A DNA stretch of 64,000 bases from Medicago truncatula (Eukaryota; Streptophyta; Magnoliopsida; Fabales; Fabaceae): the NCBI RefSeq assembly GCF_003473485.1, contig NC_053042.1:40700762-40764761 (forward strand). The letters are read 5' to 3'. This document shows, piece by piece, positions 47,235 to 60,099 of the stretch; the stretch's first letter is position 1; each line of letters opens with the position of its first letter. The translations under genes and the position numbers were made by a program. Below the pieces are notes generated by a model. It searched no databases and had not been told where the DNA came from. It worked only from the letters and a program-made list of their open reading frames with translations.

Positions 47235-49933
47235 TCACATAGACTTCATGAAACGGTTAACCGAAGAGAAAACGCCAGCCGCTTTGTCAAACAGGCTTTG
47301 TCCTTGCTCTGATTTCTGTTCTTCGTTGTTGCCAAATAACATCTGCGCAACATAGGCAGTTATATGAATGCCAAGTGATCTAGCAAATTTGCTGTTGATG
47401 TTTCTATTTATTAAAAAAAAGGAAGAATAATGGCTATCCCAACTATAACCATATATACATAGAAAATGGTTTTATAAGTAATATCTAGCAAGGTATTAAA
47501 GATGAAGCTACTAACCTCAATATCTTCAGTATCAGGACGGTTGGCATATTCTTTTGCAAGCAAATATCTATTTGGCCTATCCTTGTCATCACTGAACACT
47601 TTCCACATTCTGAAAACCAGAAAGTAGACAAGAAATAATGATGGTCTGAGCTTTACAAATTATATTTCCTGTAGACAATTATCGCAAGCCAAAATTATTT
47701 ACAATGGTCCAACAATGTGCGAATTTCACAGCTTTAATCCACTTTTAAATCCAAAAGTGGTTTTTCTTATGACTTGTTTTTGGGTGATCTAGGGTTATAC
47801 TATGCAGAGTTAAGTATGGATGCAGACTATAATGCAGAGTTAACCATGGATGCAGACTATCTGAAAATTAGGAGCAAGGATTGATTGTTATTCATGTATA
47901 TAATAATCCTTATGGGAAGGGAAAAAGGCCTTACTCGGGATAACAACGAAATACTGCACCAAATGGCATAGGTCGCATATGATAGACAGTTGTAAAAGTG
48001 CTGTACATCAAACGATATAAGTTAGTAGTCTGGATTAATCAGAATAAACCAATTATTCAAAATAAATGTATTCAGAAAGTATAAGAAATGAATTCTTATT
48101 CAATGAACAATAAGTTACTAACTTGAAGTGAACCTCAGAATTTATCTATTGCTAGATACTCCGTTATATAACTTAAAAAGACGTAAACAAATGTATGATT
48201 GTCTGAAATTTAGGAAGTAAACGATACCATTATGTACCTGGTTAACAGTTGAAAAACTATAAACCTACCCAAACGTGAATTTGCAACTTGAAACCAAACA
48301 TATCTAAATTCTTTTGGAAAGAATTAGCTTGGAAAGCATACCTTAAAAAGTATTGCCTTAACTGCCGTACATTATATCCAACCCCGACATCTTTGCTATA
48401 CAGGCGTGGATTCCACATGATAAGGGGCCTTGGCTGCAAATATATGAATAGTTTGTATGAAAATTATAAATATTAAAACACAAGAATGCATGGAAATTTC
48501 TAAAATTGATGCAAAGTGAATATCTTGCAGTCTATCTTGCTCTCAAGAATGACAAATATGAGAAATATCATTAGTTCTGAAACCCTTGTCATTTATGTTT
48601 TTTTAGCTCTATTCTTATGTGGGTCACTGAATTAGAATCTAGTGAATGGAATCAATCACACATATAAAAAGTTTTCACATTTCTATCATGATGAGGAAAT
48701 TCCATCAAGTTGTCACATGGCTGTTTAAATTTCAGATATCACAAGAATCTCTAACAGAAAATGATTCCGTTAAAGATAGAACCGAGGTCAGAGATTTACT
48801 GGATCATCGGAGAGAGTGGATGCAATTTTCTCGACATATTCTAACATCTGATGATCAGGAACAATCATAACCACCATCTCATCACCACTGTCTACAAGCT
48901 TTCGATCACTTAAGCTGGAGAAACAGAACAAATAATTGTGCATGTTATAACTATAGCATGACAATAAATACAATGCAAATTAAAATATACTGGACGGAAT
49001 TGCATCAGCATGGCCTTCAAATTCTCAAGTGAAATGAAAAAGTAAGAATTGAGTGGTTAGAAGCATAGTCCACAGCTATTTTGTCAGAGTAAACAACAAA
49101 AGAAAACATAAAGCGTTAATCAATGTGGTGGCAGTCACCTTGCAAAACTAAACAAAGCATCTTTCCACCGATATTTTAGAAGAGCTGCAGCACCGGCATC
49201 TGGAAATACGGCTTTAACTTTCTAACAATCAAACTCATGAAACTTAGCAACTGAGTTTCAACTTAAACAATATATGTATTAACATACATATCATAAAACC
49301 AAATTACCCACTGAAATATTGTAATAGTTAATTTGTAATTATTTATATTACACCTACTAACCTGACAATTAGTTTCTTGAATAAGTGTATCCAAGAAAAG
49401 CCTTGACAATTCCCAGAGCTCCAACTGTGCGCCTTCATCGTCTAAGAATTCGAGTTGAGGAATTAAAAGTTCAACCTGTAATAAAGATGGTTAAAAATTG
49501 AATGGAAGTGAAAGAAAAAGGAGATATTGGATTGGAACATACAATGGCTCTCATCCCTCCTGAAGATACAAATGAAGCAGTAGCCTGACTTGATTGTATC
49601 ACTGCACCCTCCAAGTCTGGAGGTAAACAACTGAAAAATAACAAACAGATTTCAAATAAATATTACTAAAATTGATGGTATGAAAATTGTAAAGTAGTAA
49701 TACAAATACCTGTCGGTTTCGTCTTTATCTTGTGTAATGATAATTTCTAGTGAGGATGATGAAGGAGGTTCAGGTTCAGGTTCACCTTGGAATTTCTCAA
49801 ACTTGGCGCGAAGTTTGGAGGTGGAGGTTGAAGAGCGAAGGGAAATTCCATTGGAAAAAGATATGGAAGAAGGTGAGAGTGTTGTTGTTGAGTGGAACTG
49901 GATGTTGCAGCAAGTTAAGCTCCGACAACTCAT
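47235..49933 (-). CDS. DUF1995 plastid protein (At5g27560-like, LPA3 relative)
   Basis: Nine minus-strand exons give about 327 residues: 49933-49710, 49630-49543, 49475-49362, 49221-49139, 48914-48800, 48433-48342, 48000-47935, 47609-47516 and 47342-47235. The first 40 or so residues are rich in Ser and Thr with few acids (TTTLSPSSISFSNG), as in a chloroplast transit peptide. The body has LPPDLEGAVIQSSQ, ELLIPQLEFLD, VFPDAGAAALLKYRW, MVVMIVPDHQMLEYVEKI, RPLIMWNPRLYS and YHMRPMPFGAVFRCYP, the pattern of the DUF1995 family. LPA3, a relative, helps assemble photosystem II; whether this member does so is unknown. Every exon join keeps the frame. Intron 7 holds a 27-bp direct repeat near 47803-47860 (GCAGAGTTAA phrase). 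Confidence 0.88.
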
Positions 49934-50251
49934 TTTCTCTTTACGTTTTTCTTACTCCCAACGAAGAAAGAAAGGCCGTGGATAATAATTTATTTAGTTT
50001 TTTCACAAAAACAAAACGATATTCATTCATTCAAATCGATAGAGTACATCAAATACAAATATCGCTAAATTATTGGTTGAATTTGTAATTGACTGATGTA
50101 GATCTTTCAAGAGGAACTGAACAAACCCCGCGACAAAACGCGAAATCAAACGCCCGCACAAGACAACGAAATCACACAAAACACAAAAGGAGAAACTTGA
50201 TAGATGTGAAACCACTTATTTAGATCGAAAGAAAAGAGGAAAAAAGATGTA

Positions 50252-50294
50252 GAGGGGTGACTCTAGGTCAAAAAATGACTTAGAACCACCCCTC
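50252..50294. repeat. Hairpin-forming inverted repeat
   Basis: GAGGGGTGACTCTAGGTCA and TGACTTAGAACCACCCCTC pair over 19 bases with three mismatches around a five-base A loop. It lies between the divergent DUF1995 and kinesin genes and may be a short MITE remnant. Confidence 0.6.
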
Positions 50295-50430
50295 TTCGAT
50301 GAACGGAGAAAGAAAATTTAAAGAGAAGTTGAAGTTTCTCCTAAAAAACTGGACAAGCTAACACACGGATAATAATTATTCATTACTATACTTTTTTTAT
50401 ATATATATAAACGAAGTCATTTAAAATAAA

Positions 50431-50570
50431 AATCAATAATCAAATTAGACCGATGTAACACTTAAATCAATTCTTTCCTAAACATTTCAAAAAAAAAAAA
50501 TCAATAATCAAATTAAACCGAGGTGACAACACTTACCTCAATTCATTCCTAAACCTTTCAAAAAAAAAAA
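50431..50570 (+). repeat. Two-copy 68-bp tandem repeat with A runs
   Basis: TCAATAATCAAATTA, ACCGA(T/G)GT, TCAATTC and CCTAAAC phrases occur twice, at 50433 and 50501, each followed by CATTTC/CCTTTC and a run of A. Confidence 0.7.
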
Positions 50571-50630
50571 CAATTAATTCGCAGGAAAAAAAAAAAAAAA
50601 TCTTCCATCAATTCTTTAATATTTTTTTAC

Positions 50631-51439
50631 GAATCATCAACTTCGTCCCTGAATTTTTACGGGTCGGCCAACTTCGTCATTCAATTATGCGAAATTAAGA
50701 GTCATACCTGTCCAGCATTTGCAACAACATTTCCTGCAGTTTCTGCATTCCCGGACACAACATTATTCTTGTGGCTGACTTTCTTGAGCATCACTTCAAA
50801 AACCCTAAAACGAATAATCAAAACAATTGTCTCAAAAATGCAACAAACACAAACAAAGAACAAGGCAAGCATCAACGATCACAAAAACAAAATAAACAAC
50901 ATGATCAAAACTTAAAACGAAAACACAAAAAAAAACGGACAAAAATAGGGTGAATACGAACACAAAAACTTGATAAACAACAGGAAAGGTGCTACCTTTA
51001 ATCACAGCCGAACAAACAAACTTCAAAACTGTCAGAATCGTCGGAGATGATGATGATTTTGGAGGGATGAAAATGGAGGTAGTTTTAGCGAGAAGAAGAA
51101 GGATCAATGACGTTTTTGATGTTGTGAAATGTGAAGAAGGAGGTATGGGTAATGCAGGGGCAAAATGGGAAAAGCAGAAAAAATAAATTGAAAAGTGAAA
51201 ACTCAACATTTTCCAATTCAATCAAATTCGTCCCTGAACACGTGGCTTCCTTCTTGCCACGCGTACAAGACAACACAACATGCAAGACGACAGATCAGCA
51301 TGGCTAACGGAGCACTTGGACGAAGGGACCTTTTTGATGGACGTCTGACAAATTCAGGGACTAAGTTGATATTTCGCATAATTGATGGACGAAGTTGACC
51401 GACGCGTGAAAATTCAGGGACAAATTTGATGGTTCACTC
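50631..51439. mobile_element. Non-autonomous element with about 65-bp inverted repeats, probably Mutator-type
   Basis: The left arm ATCAACTTCGTCCCTGAATT, then TCAATTATGCGAAATT, is matched in inverted form near 51373-51430. ATTTTTTTAC flanks it at 50621-50630 and 51440-51449, close to the 9-10 bp duplications of Mutator elements, although the extreme ends differ by a small gap. The inside has a short plus-strand ORF at 50989-51186 and low-complexity ORFs on the minus strand. No transposase is seen; a captured host fragment is possible but not recognised. Confidence 0.6.
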
Positions 51440-52172
51440 ATTTTTTTACACGAGAATTCCTTAATTAACAAAAGAAGTGAATTATTCATACGGAGTATGG
51501 ACATCCTAAAAAAAATCGGATTTTTTGAGATAAATTGGTCAATATTTGAATGCAAATGTCCAATTATTTGTATCTTTGCAGAAACTTTACACCGTCAAAG
51601 ATAACCACTTGAAAGTACATAAGTCCCTAATTATGCAAGTTTCCAAGTCCACTCATCATTTAGAGGAGTATCCAAAATTGTAAGAGGTGTTATTTGTTGA
51701 GTAGCTTGAACAGGATCAGGTGACACCATCGTTGCTAAGCTTTGTAAGTCTCAACCACCATCCTTACATTCATAATTCAGTTTGAGCTTTGTATCTAACT
51801 TGGAACATCCTAGCCCACGAGGTGTAAAAACTACAAAGTACAGCTTCACATTCTTTAACTACATTCCCACATACAATATAGTTTTTAAAATTTGAAATTT
51901 AACCTCTATATAATTTCAATAATATCTACTTTAAGCATGGAAAACTAAAATTTAGGGTTTTGTGGGAAACTAACTAAATAGTAAAATAAAACAAGTTTGG
52001 GTAATTTCATCTACAGAAAATGCTGGGGGTGTGAGTATATATGTGGGGTTTGAGTAATAACTCCTATTTAGAAATAGTCAAACGACCCGAGCCCAATACA
52101 TGATTAAGACCCCATACCCGATAGAGAAGTTGAAAATCCGCTGTGCACGCTCCTGTCGAATTTAATTGAATA

Positions 52173-52180
52173 TAGCCGTT
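52173..52180 (-). promoter_or_regulatory. MSA-like core in the kinesin promoter
   Basis: TAGCCGTT is the complement of AACGGCTA, which fits the core of the mitosis-specific activator element bound by three-repeat MYB factors. It lies about 195 bp upstream of the kinesin start. One eight-base match can arise by chance. Confidence 0.3.
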
Positions 52181-52374
52181 ACAAACTTTTTCCTTTCAAA
52201 CCTTGTAACCACAATTCAAATTTACGAATTTTGTAATCACAATTCAAGAAGAGTTACTTCACATCTTCACCACCAAACAAACAAACAAAAACACTGTTTC
52301 TCTTATCTGAGAAAATTTTCACAAATCCTCGCTTTCATCTTTCAGAATCTTCTTCTTCTTCCTTCAGAAACCCC

Positions 52375-55300
52375 ATGGAAATGAACGGTACAGTAATTTT
52401 CACACGATTAATTTATTAATTTCTTTTATTTTTTGATTATACAATTCACTGTTTCTTGTAGATCAAAGCGTTCAAATTCAAATGCTCGCTGAGAAATTTC
52501 AACTCTTTGTTCGTGATTGCGAACTCAAGCAATCCCCAAATGCTATCCCCTCTGGTAAGTTCTTGATTCAATTCTTTTTAATTCAACTATTTTTCATAAA
52601 CCCTAATTAATAATTATTTCTACATTTGATGATTAATTGATGTTATTTTAAATATAATCAGATAATGATGAATCAAAGAAAGTAAATGAAAACTCTGATT
52701 CGGTGGATGAAAACAGTATGTCTAATGGAATTCATGAGAATTCATCGGATCTGGGTCATACGCTTCCCATTTTGAAGAAAGTCTTTGATTTGAGTACCAA
52801 AGTTCAGGTGAGTAATCATAAGGCAACTTCATCCTGCGTTTTTAAAATTTTTCAATTAACTTATTAGGGTTTTGTTCTGTGTTTTTCACAATTTTAGTTT
52901 ATTTTGTGAATCTTTCTTGCATTAGGATTTGAAGAAGGAGCATTTAGCCTTAACCGATCATGTGAAAACCGCGACTGAATCCTTTACAAGCCTAGAAGTT
53001 TTGAACTCTATTCAGCTTCTTGGTATGGTTCTCATTGAAAACTGAAATAAAATTGTCAATTGAATGTTCTTTTCATTGGCTAGTTTGAGTTATAGTATTA
53101 TAGATTTTTAGGATTTTTAATAACTGTTGTTATCTAATACTAGGTTCTGAATATGAACTCTTGAAAAGAAAGTATCTGGATGAATCCTCTGAGCGCAGGC
53201 GGCTTTATAATGAAATTATCGAACTCAAGGGTAATATAAGGGTTTTCTGCAGATGCAGACCTTTAAGTGAAAGTGAAAAGGCAAACGGGTTTACATCTGT
53301 TGTCAATTTTGAATCCACTCTTGAGAATGAGCTTCAAGTCATTTCCTCAGATTCTTCAAAGAAGCCGTTTAAATTTGATCATGTATTTAAGCCAGAAGAT
53401 AACCAAGGTATAATAGGAGTTACAACTTTTGATATTGTTGCATTGAATTATATTTTTTTTCATTCTTGAAGCTGATCAAATGTGTGTAATATTTAATTAT
53501 GATGCAGAGGCTGTTTTTTCTCAAACTAAACCTATTGCTACATCAGTATTGGATGGTTTTAATGTCTGTATATTTGCTTATGGGCAAACCGGAACCGGTA
53601 AAACATTTACAATGGAGGGAACACCAGAAGAGAGGGGTGTTAATTACAGAACACTTGAAGAATTATTTAGGTTATCTGAAGAGAGAAAGGGTGTAATGAA
53701 GTATGAGTTAAATGTTAGTATGTTGGAGGTTTATAATGAGAAGATAAGAGATCTTCTAGTGGAAAATTCTGCCCAGCCTACTAAGAAGTGAGTCCTTAGT
53801 TCTTCTTACTCTAATTGGCATTGTAGTTTTTAGTTCCTTTATTTTAAATTTTAAAATAGATAGCCATTTCATATGATCATAATAAAAACAAAATTTGCTG
53901 AGAATGCCGATTAGATCTTGCTTTGCTTGATAATGAGTTTGTGAGAAAATGGACATTATTATAGTTTCATTTCACGGTTCTAAGTATGATGTATGACCTG
54001 CATTATTATACTTTCATTTTGATGTATTTTTTCTTGAGAAATATCACTGACGAAGAAAACAAATTTCAACTTAAGATTGGAGATAAAGCAAGCTGCAGAA
54101 GGAACACAAGAAGTCCCTGGACTTGTTGAAGCTCGTGTTCATGGAACAGAAGATGTGTGGGAATTGCTCAAGACTGGAAACAGAGTCAGATCTGTTGGAT
54201 CCACCTCTGCTAATGAACTTAGCAGCCGTTCCCATTGGTATGTAATGATTCTTACAGCCAGCCTTATGACATTTTTATATTTTCTATTTTAAATAACTTA
54301 ATTACTAAATATTTTAACAATATTAAAGATTCTCCTTGAGTACATAATTCTTTATCTCAACGAAAACATTGATCTAGGAAGAAGTTATTGCATACTATAG
54401 GTCGTGAAAATGTGGTGGTTTTTCATGCAGCTTGTTGCGGGTAACAGTCGTTGGGGAGAATTTAATCAATGGCCAGAAAACAAAGAGTCACCTTTGGCTA
54501 GTAGACTTAGCAGGTAGCGAGCGTGTGGGAAAAACTGAAGCTGAGGGAGAAAGACTAAAGGAATCTCAATTCATAAACAAGTCTCTTTCGGCACTAGGTG
54601 ATGTTATTTCTGCCCTTGCATCCAAAGCATCCCACATCCCTTACAGGTAATTTTGTTTTCGATTGCTGAGTACATTCTTGCAGAATGGTCCTTCATGTCA
54701 TTAACATCTGTATCTTCTGTTTGAGACAGAAACTCGAAGCTCACTCATATACTGCAGAGCTCTTTAGGTGAGGTTTCATTTCAGAATTATAAATGACATG
54801 TCCCTTTGTGATTTTAAATGCACTGCTACAACATGTGCTTTATACTGGTAGCTAACAATATTTGTCCTGGGATTGAAATGCAGGAGGAGATTGTAAAACA
54901 TTAATGTTTGTCCAAGTAAGTCCAAGCTCAGCAGACTTAGGAGAGACCATGTGTTCACTGAATTTTGCCACTCGTGTCCGTGGAATTGAGAGTGGCCCGG
55001 CTCGCAAACAAGTAGACCTCGGTGAGCTGTTCAAGTACAAGCAAATGGTAAGCTAAAGTATAATTGTGCTTTCAATAAGAATAACCATGTTTTTCTTTAA
55101 CTATTACTAAAACTCACAAGTTTTTGTCATAATAAAAGGCAGAAAAGGCCAAACATGACGAAAAGGAAACAAGGAAATTGCAGGATAGCCTACAAACTTT
55201 ACAACTCAGACTTGCTGCGAGAGAATACCATTGTAAAAGCCTTCAGGAAAAGGTATAAATGCAAATTTAAAGGTTTCGTTTTGCTTCCCATAAATGAAAC

Positions 55301-56114
55301 TGTTATGTTTACCTTCATATTCACATATGTATCATACTCATCAACTCTGAAATAATTTTGACAGGTACGGGACCTGGAGAATCAAATAGCAGAAGAAAGA
55401 AAAACTAGACTAAAGCAAGAAAGTAGATCACTTGCTGCTGTTTCATCTCAACAACCTCCATCATATAAATACACATCAGCTCATAAAACCATGACCGATA
55501 AGAAACCACCACTGAATCCTTCAAATCTGAGAATGCCCCTTAGAAGGATAACCAATTTCTTGCCTCCACCGTCTCCTATACCACCAAAGAGATACACCAA
55601 TCAAATGAATGGAAAGGAAAATTCTGCTAGAAGGACTTCAATGACAACAAATACTGAAGGTCTTCAAAGACCAAGAAGCAGGGCTTCCATTGCCATGAGA
55701 CCACCTGCACAATCAACAACGCAGATCCTTAAGCCAAGGAGGAGGGTCTCCATTGCTACACTCCGTCCTGAGCCAACATCTGAAATTACTACTCCACTCC
55801 GTACCTCAACTTCAAGGTTTGCCGGTGGAAGCAGTGTATCAGCAGCCATAAGGAGCCAAAGGGGTCGGTATTCAAATTTGTTCGCCCCATTGCCAGCGAT
55901 TAGACCAACATCGGTTGATTCAACACCAATTTCAGCTAGGGGCAGCAGTAAGTTTATGGGCAGTCCAGTACATGCACAGGGAGGTTCGCGGATGGGTAAG
56001 CATCCAACTGCGATTGCACTGCCAAGGAGATCTTTAGTTTGGAGTCCTCTCAGGCTGAGAGAAATGAAAAGCAGCCACCGAAAATCATCACTCTTGCCAT
56101 CTAAACTGCAATAG
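52375..56114 (+). CDS. Kinesin-14 motor protein (KIN-14S-like, At5g27550-type)
   Basis: Twelve exons give about 694 residues: 52375-52387, 52462-52554, 52662-52807, 52926-53022, 53144-53407, 53508-53787, 54076-54237, 54431-54646, 54730-54767, 54884-55047, 55139-55252 and 55365-56114. A short N-terminal region and coiled coil lead into the motor at [12 protein letters not shown] (145-156), the neck-motor junction of minus-end-directed kinesin-14. The motor has P-loop GQTGTGKT (230-237), switch I NELSSRSH (344-351) and switch II DLAGSE (377-382). A coiled coil follows (about 480-545). The tail is basic and rich in Ser, Pro and Arg, which suggests a second microtubule-binding site. The first exon codes only four full residues. 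Part of the last exon, including the stop, is duplicated downstream. Confidence 0.95.
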
Positions 56115-56222
56115 ACCTTGTTAAGGAGATCTTTAGTTTGTGGAGTCCTCTCAGGCTGAGAGATGAAAAACAAACACCTGAAAATTATGACTCTTGCCAC
56201 CTAAACTGCAATAGAGACCTTG
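56024..56222 (+). repeat. Duplication of about 100 bp across the kinesin stop codon
   Basis: AAGGAGATCTTTAGTTTG begins both copies (56024 and 56123). They share GGAGTCCTCTCAGGCTGAGAG, GACTCTTGCCA or its variant CACTCTTGCCA, and CTAAACTGCAATAG. The first copy encodes the protein's last 30 residues and stop. The second lies in the 3' untranslated region and has diverged by substitutions and small gaps. Confidence 0.85.
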
Positions 56223-57621
56223 TTTTATCAATGCGTGCGTGCATATATTTTGTTCTGACTTATAAATCAATTCATGTTCAATTAACCTTTTTCCTTTATA
56301 AATCGAAGGATTTATTTGAAGTAGTTTGATATCTTGATATCTTGTTATGATCGTCCATTCAATTTCTGAAGCTGTATGATATCTGATTCTTTTGTTATTT
56401 CAACTCTTGTTTGGGTTGTTGTTGGATCAAATGATGTTAAGAGTATTTATTGATCTGCATATATAGTGAAGTGAACCACTCAGGTGAGTAACTATTATAG
56501 TGAAGTGAACCACTCAGTGTGTAACTATTTTTCGTGATATTATGATGTACATACAAGATATCCTTCTATATTCAAGATATCCTTCTATAAGATATCTTCT
56601 ACATGCATACAAGATATCCTTCTATAATAATTTATACACATATTCACGCTACCTAGTTCGGATTAACATTCAAATGTTAACTTAATTTGTATCAAAGGCT
56701 AAATACTATTAATTTTTAAATTCAAATTCAAATTATCAATACTTAGTTGTTGGAAGAAATGTAATGTAGTGAGGAAATTGAAGTATTGTACCTCTTATCT
56801 TTATGTTCTTCCACGTTTTTTAAGGTTGTAGAAATGGTTGTAGCTCTCATCATAACTTCTAAACCATTGAAAACGTTAAGTTTTATTTCATGACAATTGG
56901 TAATATGTTCATCAAGTAACTATAAAAAAATAGGGTAGAATTACTCTTGTCATCCTATAATTTTATTTCAGATAACGAGTTCGTTCTTTATTTTTTTTCC
57001 ACGGCACTTTTTTCATTTTAATCAATTTGCTTATGGATTTTTAAGATTCAAAACTATGGTTTTATTTTGATATGAACTCATAGTATTCAAATCTATGGTC
57101 TTTCACTCACATTTTCATATGAATTTTAAATTGATGCTTGAAAGTCTGTATGCAAATGGATCAAAATGACTAAAATGACGTGAAAAAAAATTTACAAAAT
57201 CATTATTTAAAATTAAATTAAAGGACGACAAATATAATTTTACTATAATTATCTTTATAATCTCGCATTCAATTTTGTTTATTTAAACGTGTTCAATTTT
57301 TTAAAATATAAAAATTATTCTACTCTTAAATTTGTAAACATGTGCATTTAGATTACTCTTTTTTTTTTTTTAAATATTAACAAGTATCTTAATGATATTG
57401 TTTAAACATTAATTTTTACATTAAAAATTATGTAGTTATAATTTTTACATTTGTTTGATCTGTATTTTTATGACAAAATTCATTTTCGTGAGTTCATTAA
57501 ATAATGTATTTAGAACACTTTTTGGGGTCGTCAACTTCAATGTATAATGACAGATAAAATTCAAAGTTTTGTTTTTATTTTTCCTTGATTAATGTGAAAT
57601 GTTCTTTTTGGGTCTTTGAAG
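56223..57621. other. Spacer between kinesin and TANGLED remnant
   Basis: AT-rich sequence with short direct repeats: ATAGTGAAGTGAACCACTCAG twice near 56465 and 56499, and AAGATATCCTTCTATA phrases near 56560-56620. I looked for the first TANGLED exon here and did not find it. Confidence 0.55.
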
Positions 57622-60099
57622 GTGGATCAATGCATGGCTCGGCTTCAAGAACTTCAGAACACCGCAACTGGTGGAAACAAGGTTGTGTCAGGGGTCAACC
57701 TTAGCCCACGAAGTACCATAGGTTATCTCAAAACTAGTCTCAGGTGCAAGCAAGAATCACTAAGGTACTTTTTTCTTTGCTTCATGACTCACGATTCATG
57801 ACTATATTTTAGTTTAATTTTTATTTACTTTTTTACTAATTTTTGTGTTTTGTTACCATGCTGAAGGGTCAAGAATGGTGCCACGAGGAAATCTCCTGTG
57901 GGGAAGTTTCCCTCTACACCAAAGACAGGTTAGTTTGTCTTGCAAAACCAAATTAAATTTACTTACAAATATGTCTTCACTCGGACATTATTTAACATTT
58001 GTAACGACAGTATTTTGTGTATATTATATATAATATGTCCATTTTATTTTACTAATGAAGCAATAGTTATATAATTTTTATTTATTCATTGGTAAATTAG
58101 GAATAGGGACTTGACCGACTTAAATGCTTCTTGCTACACTGTTATTCTTAATTAATTTTGGGACTATCAGTAAGTTATGATATTAGAAATGTCTAGAACA
58201 AGAAATAGGAAAACTTTATTGTCTTTAAATTCTCTTAATTCCTTTTTCTAGGCAAAGTTTATGTATATTTCCTTTTGGTGTGCCACGACTAGGTGGAAGA
58301 AGTTTAATGAAATTGTTGCACCTCTATTTTAATAATTAATTTATTGTTTAGTTTTGACTTAATTTACATTATTTTATTTATTCGATGATTTATATTATGC
58401 GATGATCTATATTTAACCAAGATACATGAGAACTTAATTAGAATAATTCTTTTGATTTCTTCCTCATAATAGCATTGGACCAACTTAACTACCATGTGTT
58501 TACTTTCGGTACACAGTGATGCTAGTTAATTGGCATTAAATTCTTTTATAATTTCTTGAGGTCTTATCATAATTCTTTTATAACCATTCCTCTTTTCATT
58601 CCCAAAGTGTTTTCACGCCTCCACACCATACTCACCTTATTCATAAACAAACAACTTTTTCGGTTCTTCTTACTCTGAACTCTTGCAGGATCAAAGTGAA
58701 GTTTTGGATTCTCAATCTCTTGATTTATATAATATATTTCCACCGATCTTAGAGTCTTCTTCCATGTTAAGGAGGTAAGGGCTTTTTCCCCATACGTTCG
58801 TGTTAGGAATAAGTTTATGTTATGAAATAAATATTAGAATATTTAACCATTAAAAAGGTAATGTTATGCATTGTGTTTGAGTTGTTCTTTGATGTATGTG
58901 TGTGATTGACTATGATTGAGAGTTTCTGTGATTTATGGGTGTGATTGATTGTGAAATGGAATAGTGTGTTAGTTTTGATCCAAGTACTCTAGCACAATAA
59001 ATTATTGTTAGTTAGTTTTGAAGATATGTATCATATATTTGAGACATGCATCATGTAGTATGCATGGTAGGTGCCTCCGTGGCTGAATGGTGCCTCCGTG
59101 GCTGAACTTTGCCTTCGTGGCTGAATTGTGCCTTCGTGGCTGAATTTATCCGGATCATGAGTCTGCATTTTCATGCATAAAAAGCATTCTTTTTGTTAAG
59201 AGAATTTATTATATAGAATTTTATTTAAGCATTCTGTTTGTGTTATTTGGCAACTCTTTAATTAGTTAATGACAAGACTTTCCTATTCACTTGGGAACCC
59301 TTATGTTTATACAGGTGAATGGAGGCGAATGTCGTTGCCTGCAATGCTTGTAGGAGAAACTCTTGGAGAAATTTTACAGGCTAGTCAATTTGCAAGAGAA
59401 ATTGTTTCAACTGTTGGTGACAAAACTCCCTCCAAAGAGGACCCAAAAACTCCAATGTCTCAAAGGCCAAGCAAGAAAATAAACCTTGAAAACACACAAC
59501 TTAAGTCTAGAAGGAAGAAGGAGAAATAAACCAAACTACAAAATGATGGTTCTCCTTCACTTCAAAGAGCTCGTTCCAGAATCACTTTCAAAGTTTCTCC
59601 TCCAAAAGTTAGAGAATTTAATACAGAAAATAACAAGTATTTGTCTTAGGCGAATAGGGTATCTCCAAGGAATAGGACATGGGCTAAAAAAACTATACTT
59701 TTCCCCAACCCTTTGTTCAAGTCAACTCATTGTTCTTCATCACGGTCATAGCAGCAACAGTTTTGCAAAACAAGGTCTTCTTTTATTTCAAGAAATAGAG
59801 GACCAACAACACCACACAAGTTTTTGATCAAATTTCCACCTTCAAACTCTAAAGTTAAGATCAAAAGCACAACAATTGTGTCTATTTCACCCACAAGACT
59901 TGCAAGTTTGAGTAAGAATTCGCCAAAGAGATCGACTGCTGCTAAATTCCGTCGATCTTTCTCTCCTTCGAGACTAGCTACCAGATTAGTTTCACCATTA
60001 AGGAGTAAGAAAACTGCCCAGAAAAGTGATGGGATTGTAAGTGGACTGAAACAGCACCCAGTATCAACAATTCAATTCCCTGCTAATAGAAGAATTTAA
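57622..60099 (+). pseudogene. TANGLED-like microtubule-binding protein, decayed copy
   Basis: Three exon-like pieces join in one frame with good splice sites: 57622-57764, 57867-57928 and 59315-60099, 330 codons. They read [109 protein letters not shown], which is the TANGLED protein in order. TANGLED marks the plant division site on cortical microtubules. Three in-frame stops lie in the last exon (59527-59529, 59647-59649, 59749-59751), and no frameshift was seen. The first exon is missing. The copy is therefore probably dead, although its frame is otherwise intact. Family identity rests on remembered sequence. Confidence 0.75.
59071..59146 (+). repeat. 19-bp tandem repeat, four copies
   Basis: GTGCCTCCGTGGCTGAAT and close variants repeat four times at an exact 19-bp spacing, within the last intron of the TANGLED-like remnant. 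Confidence 0.9.

Noticed and set aside
50832-51221. Minus-strand ORF of 129 codons
   Set aside because: It lies inside the inverted-repeat element and is mostly low-complexity Phe/Val/Leu read from A-rich DNA.
55664-56200. Minus-strand ORF of 178 codons opposite the kinesin tail
   Set aside because: It is a shadow of the last kinesin exon, whose splice joins and protein motifs are clear on the plus strand.
59527-59751. Stop-codon read-through or recoding in the TANGLED-like copy
   Set aside because: Three stops of two kinds, no structured element seen after them and a missing first exon make decay a simpler explanation.
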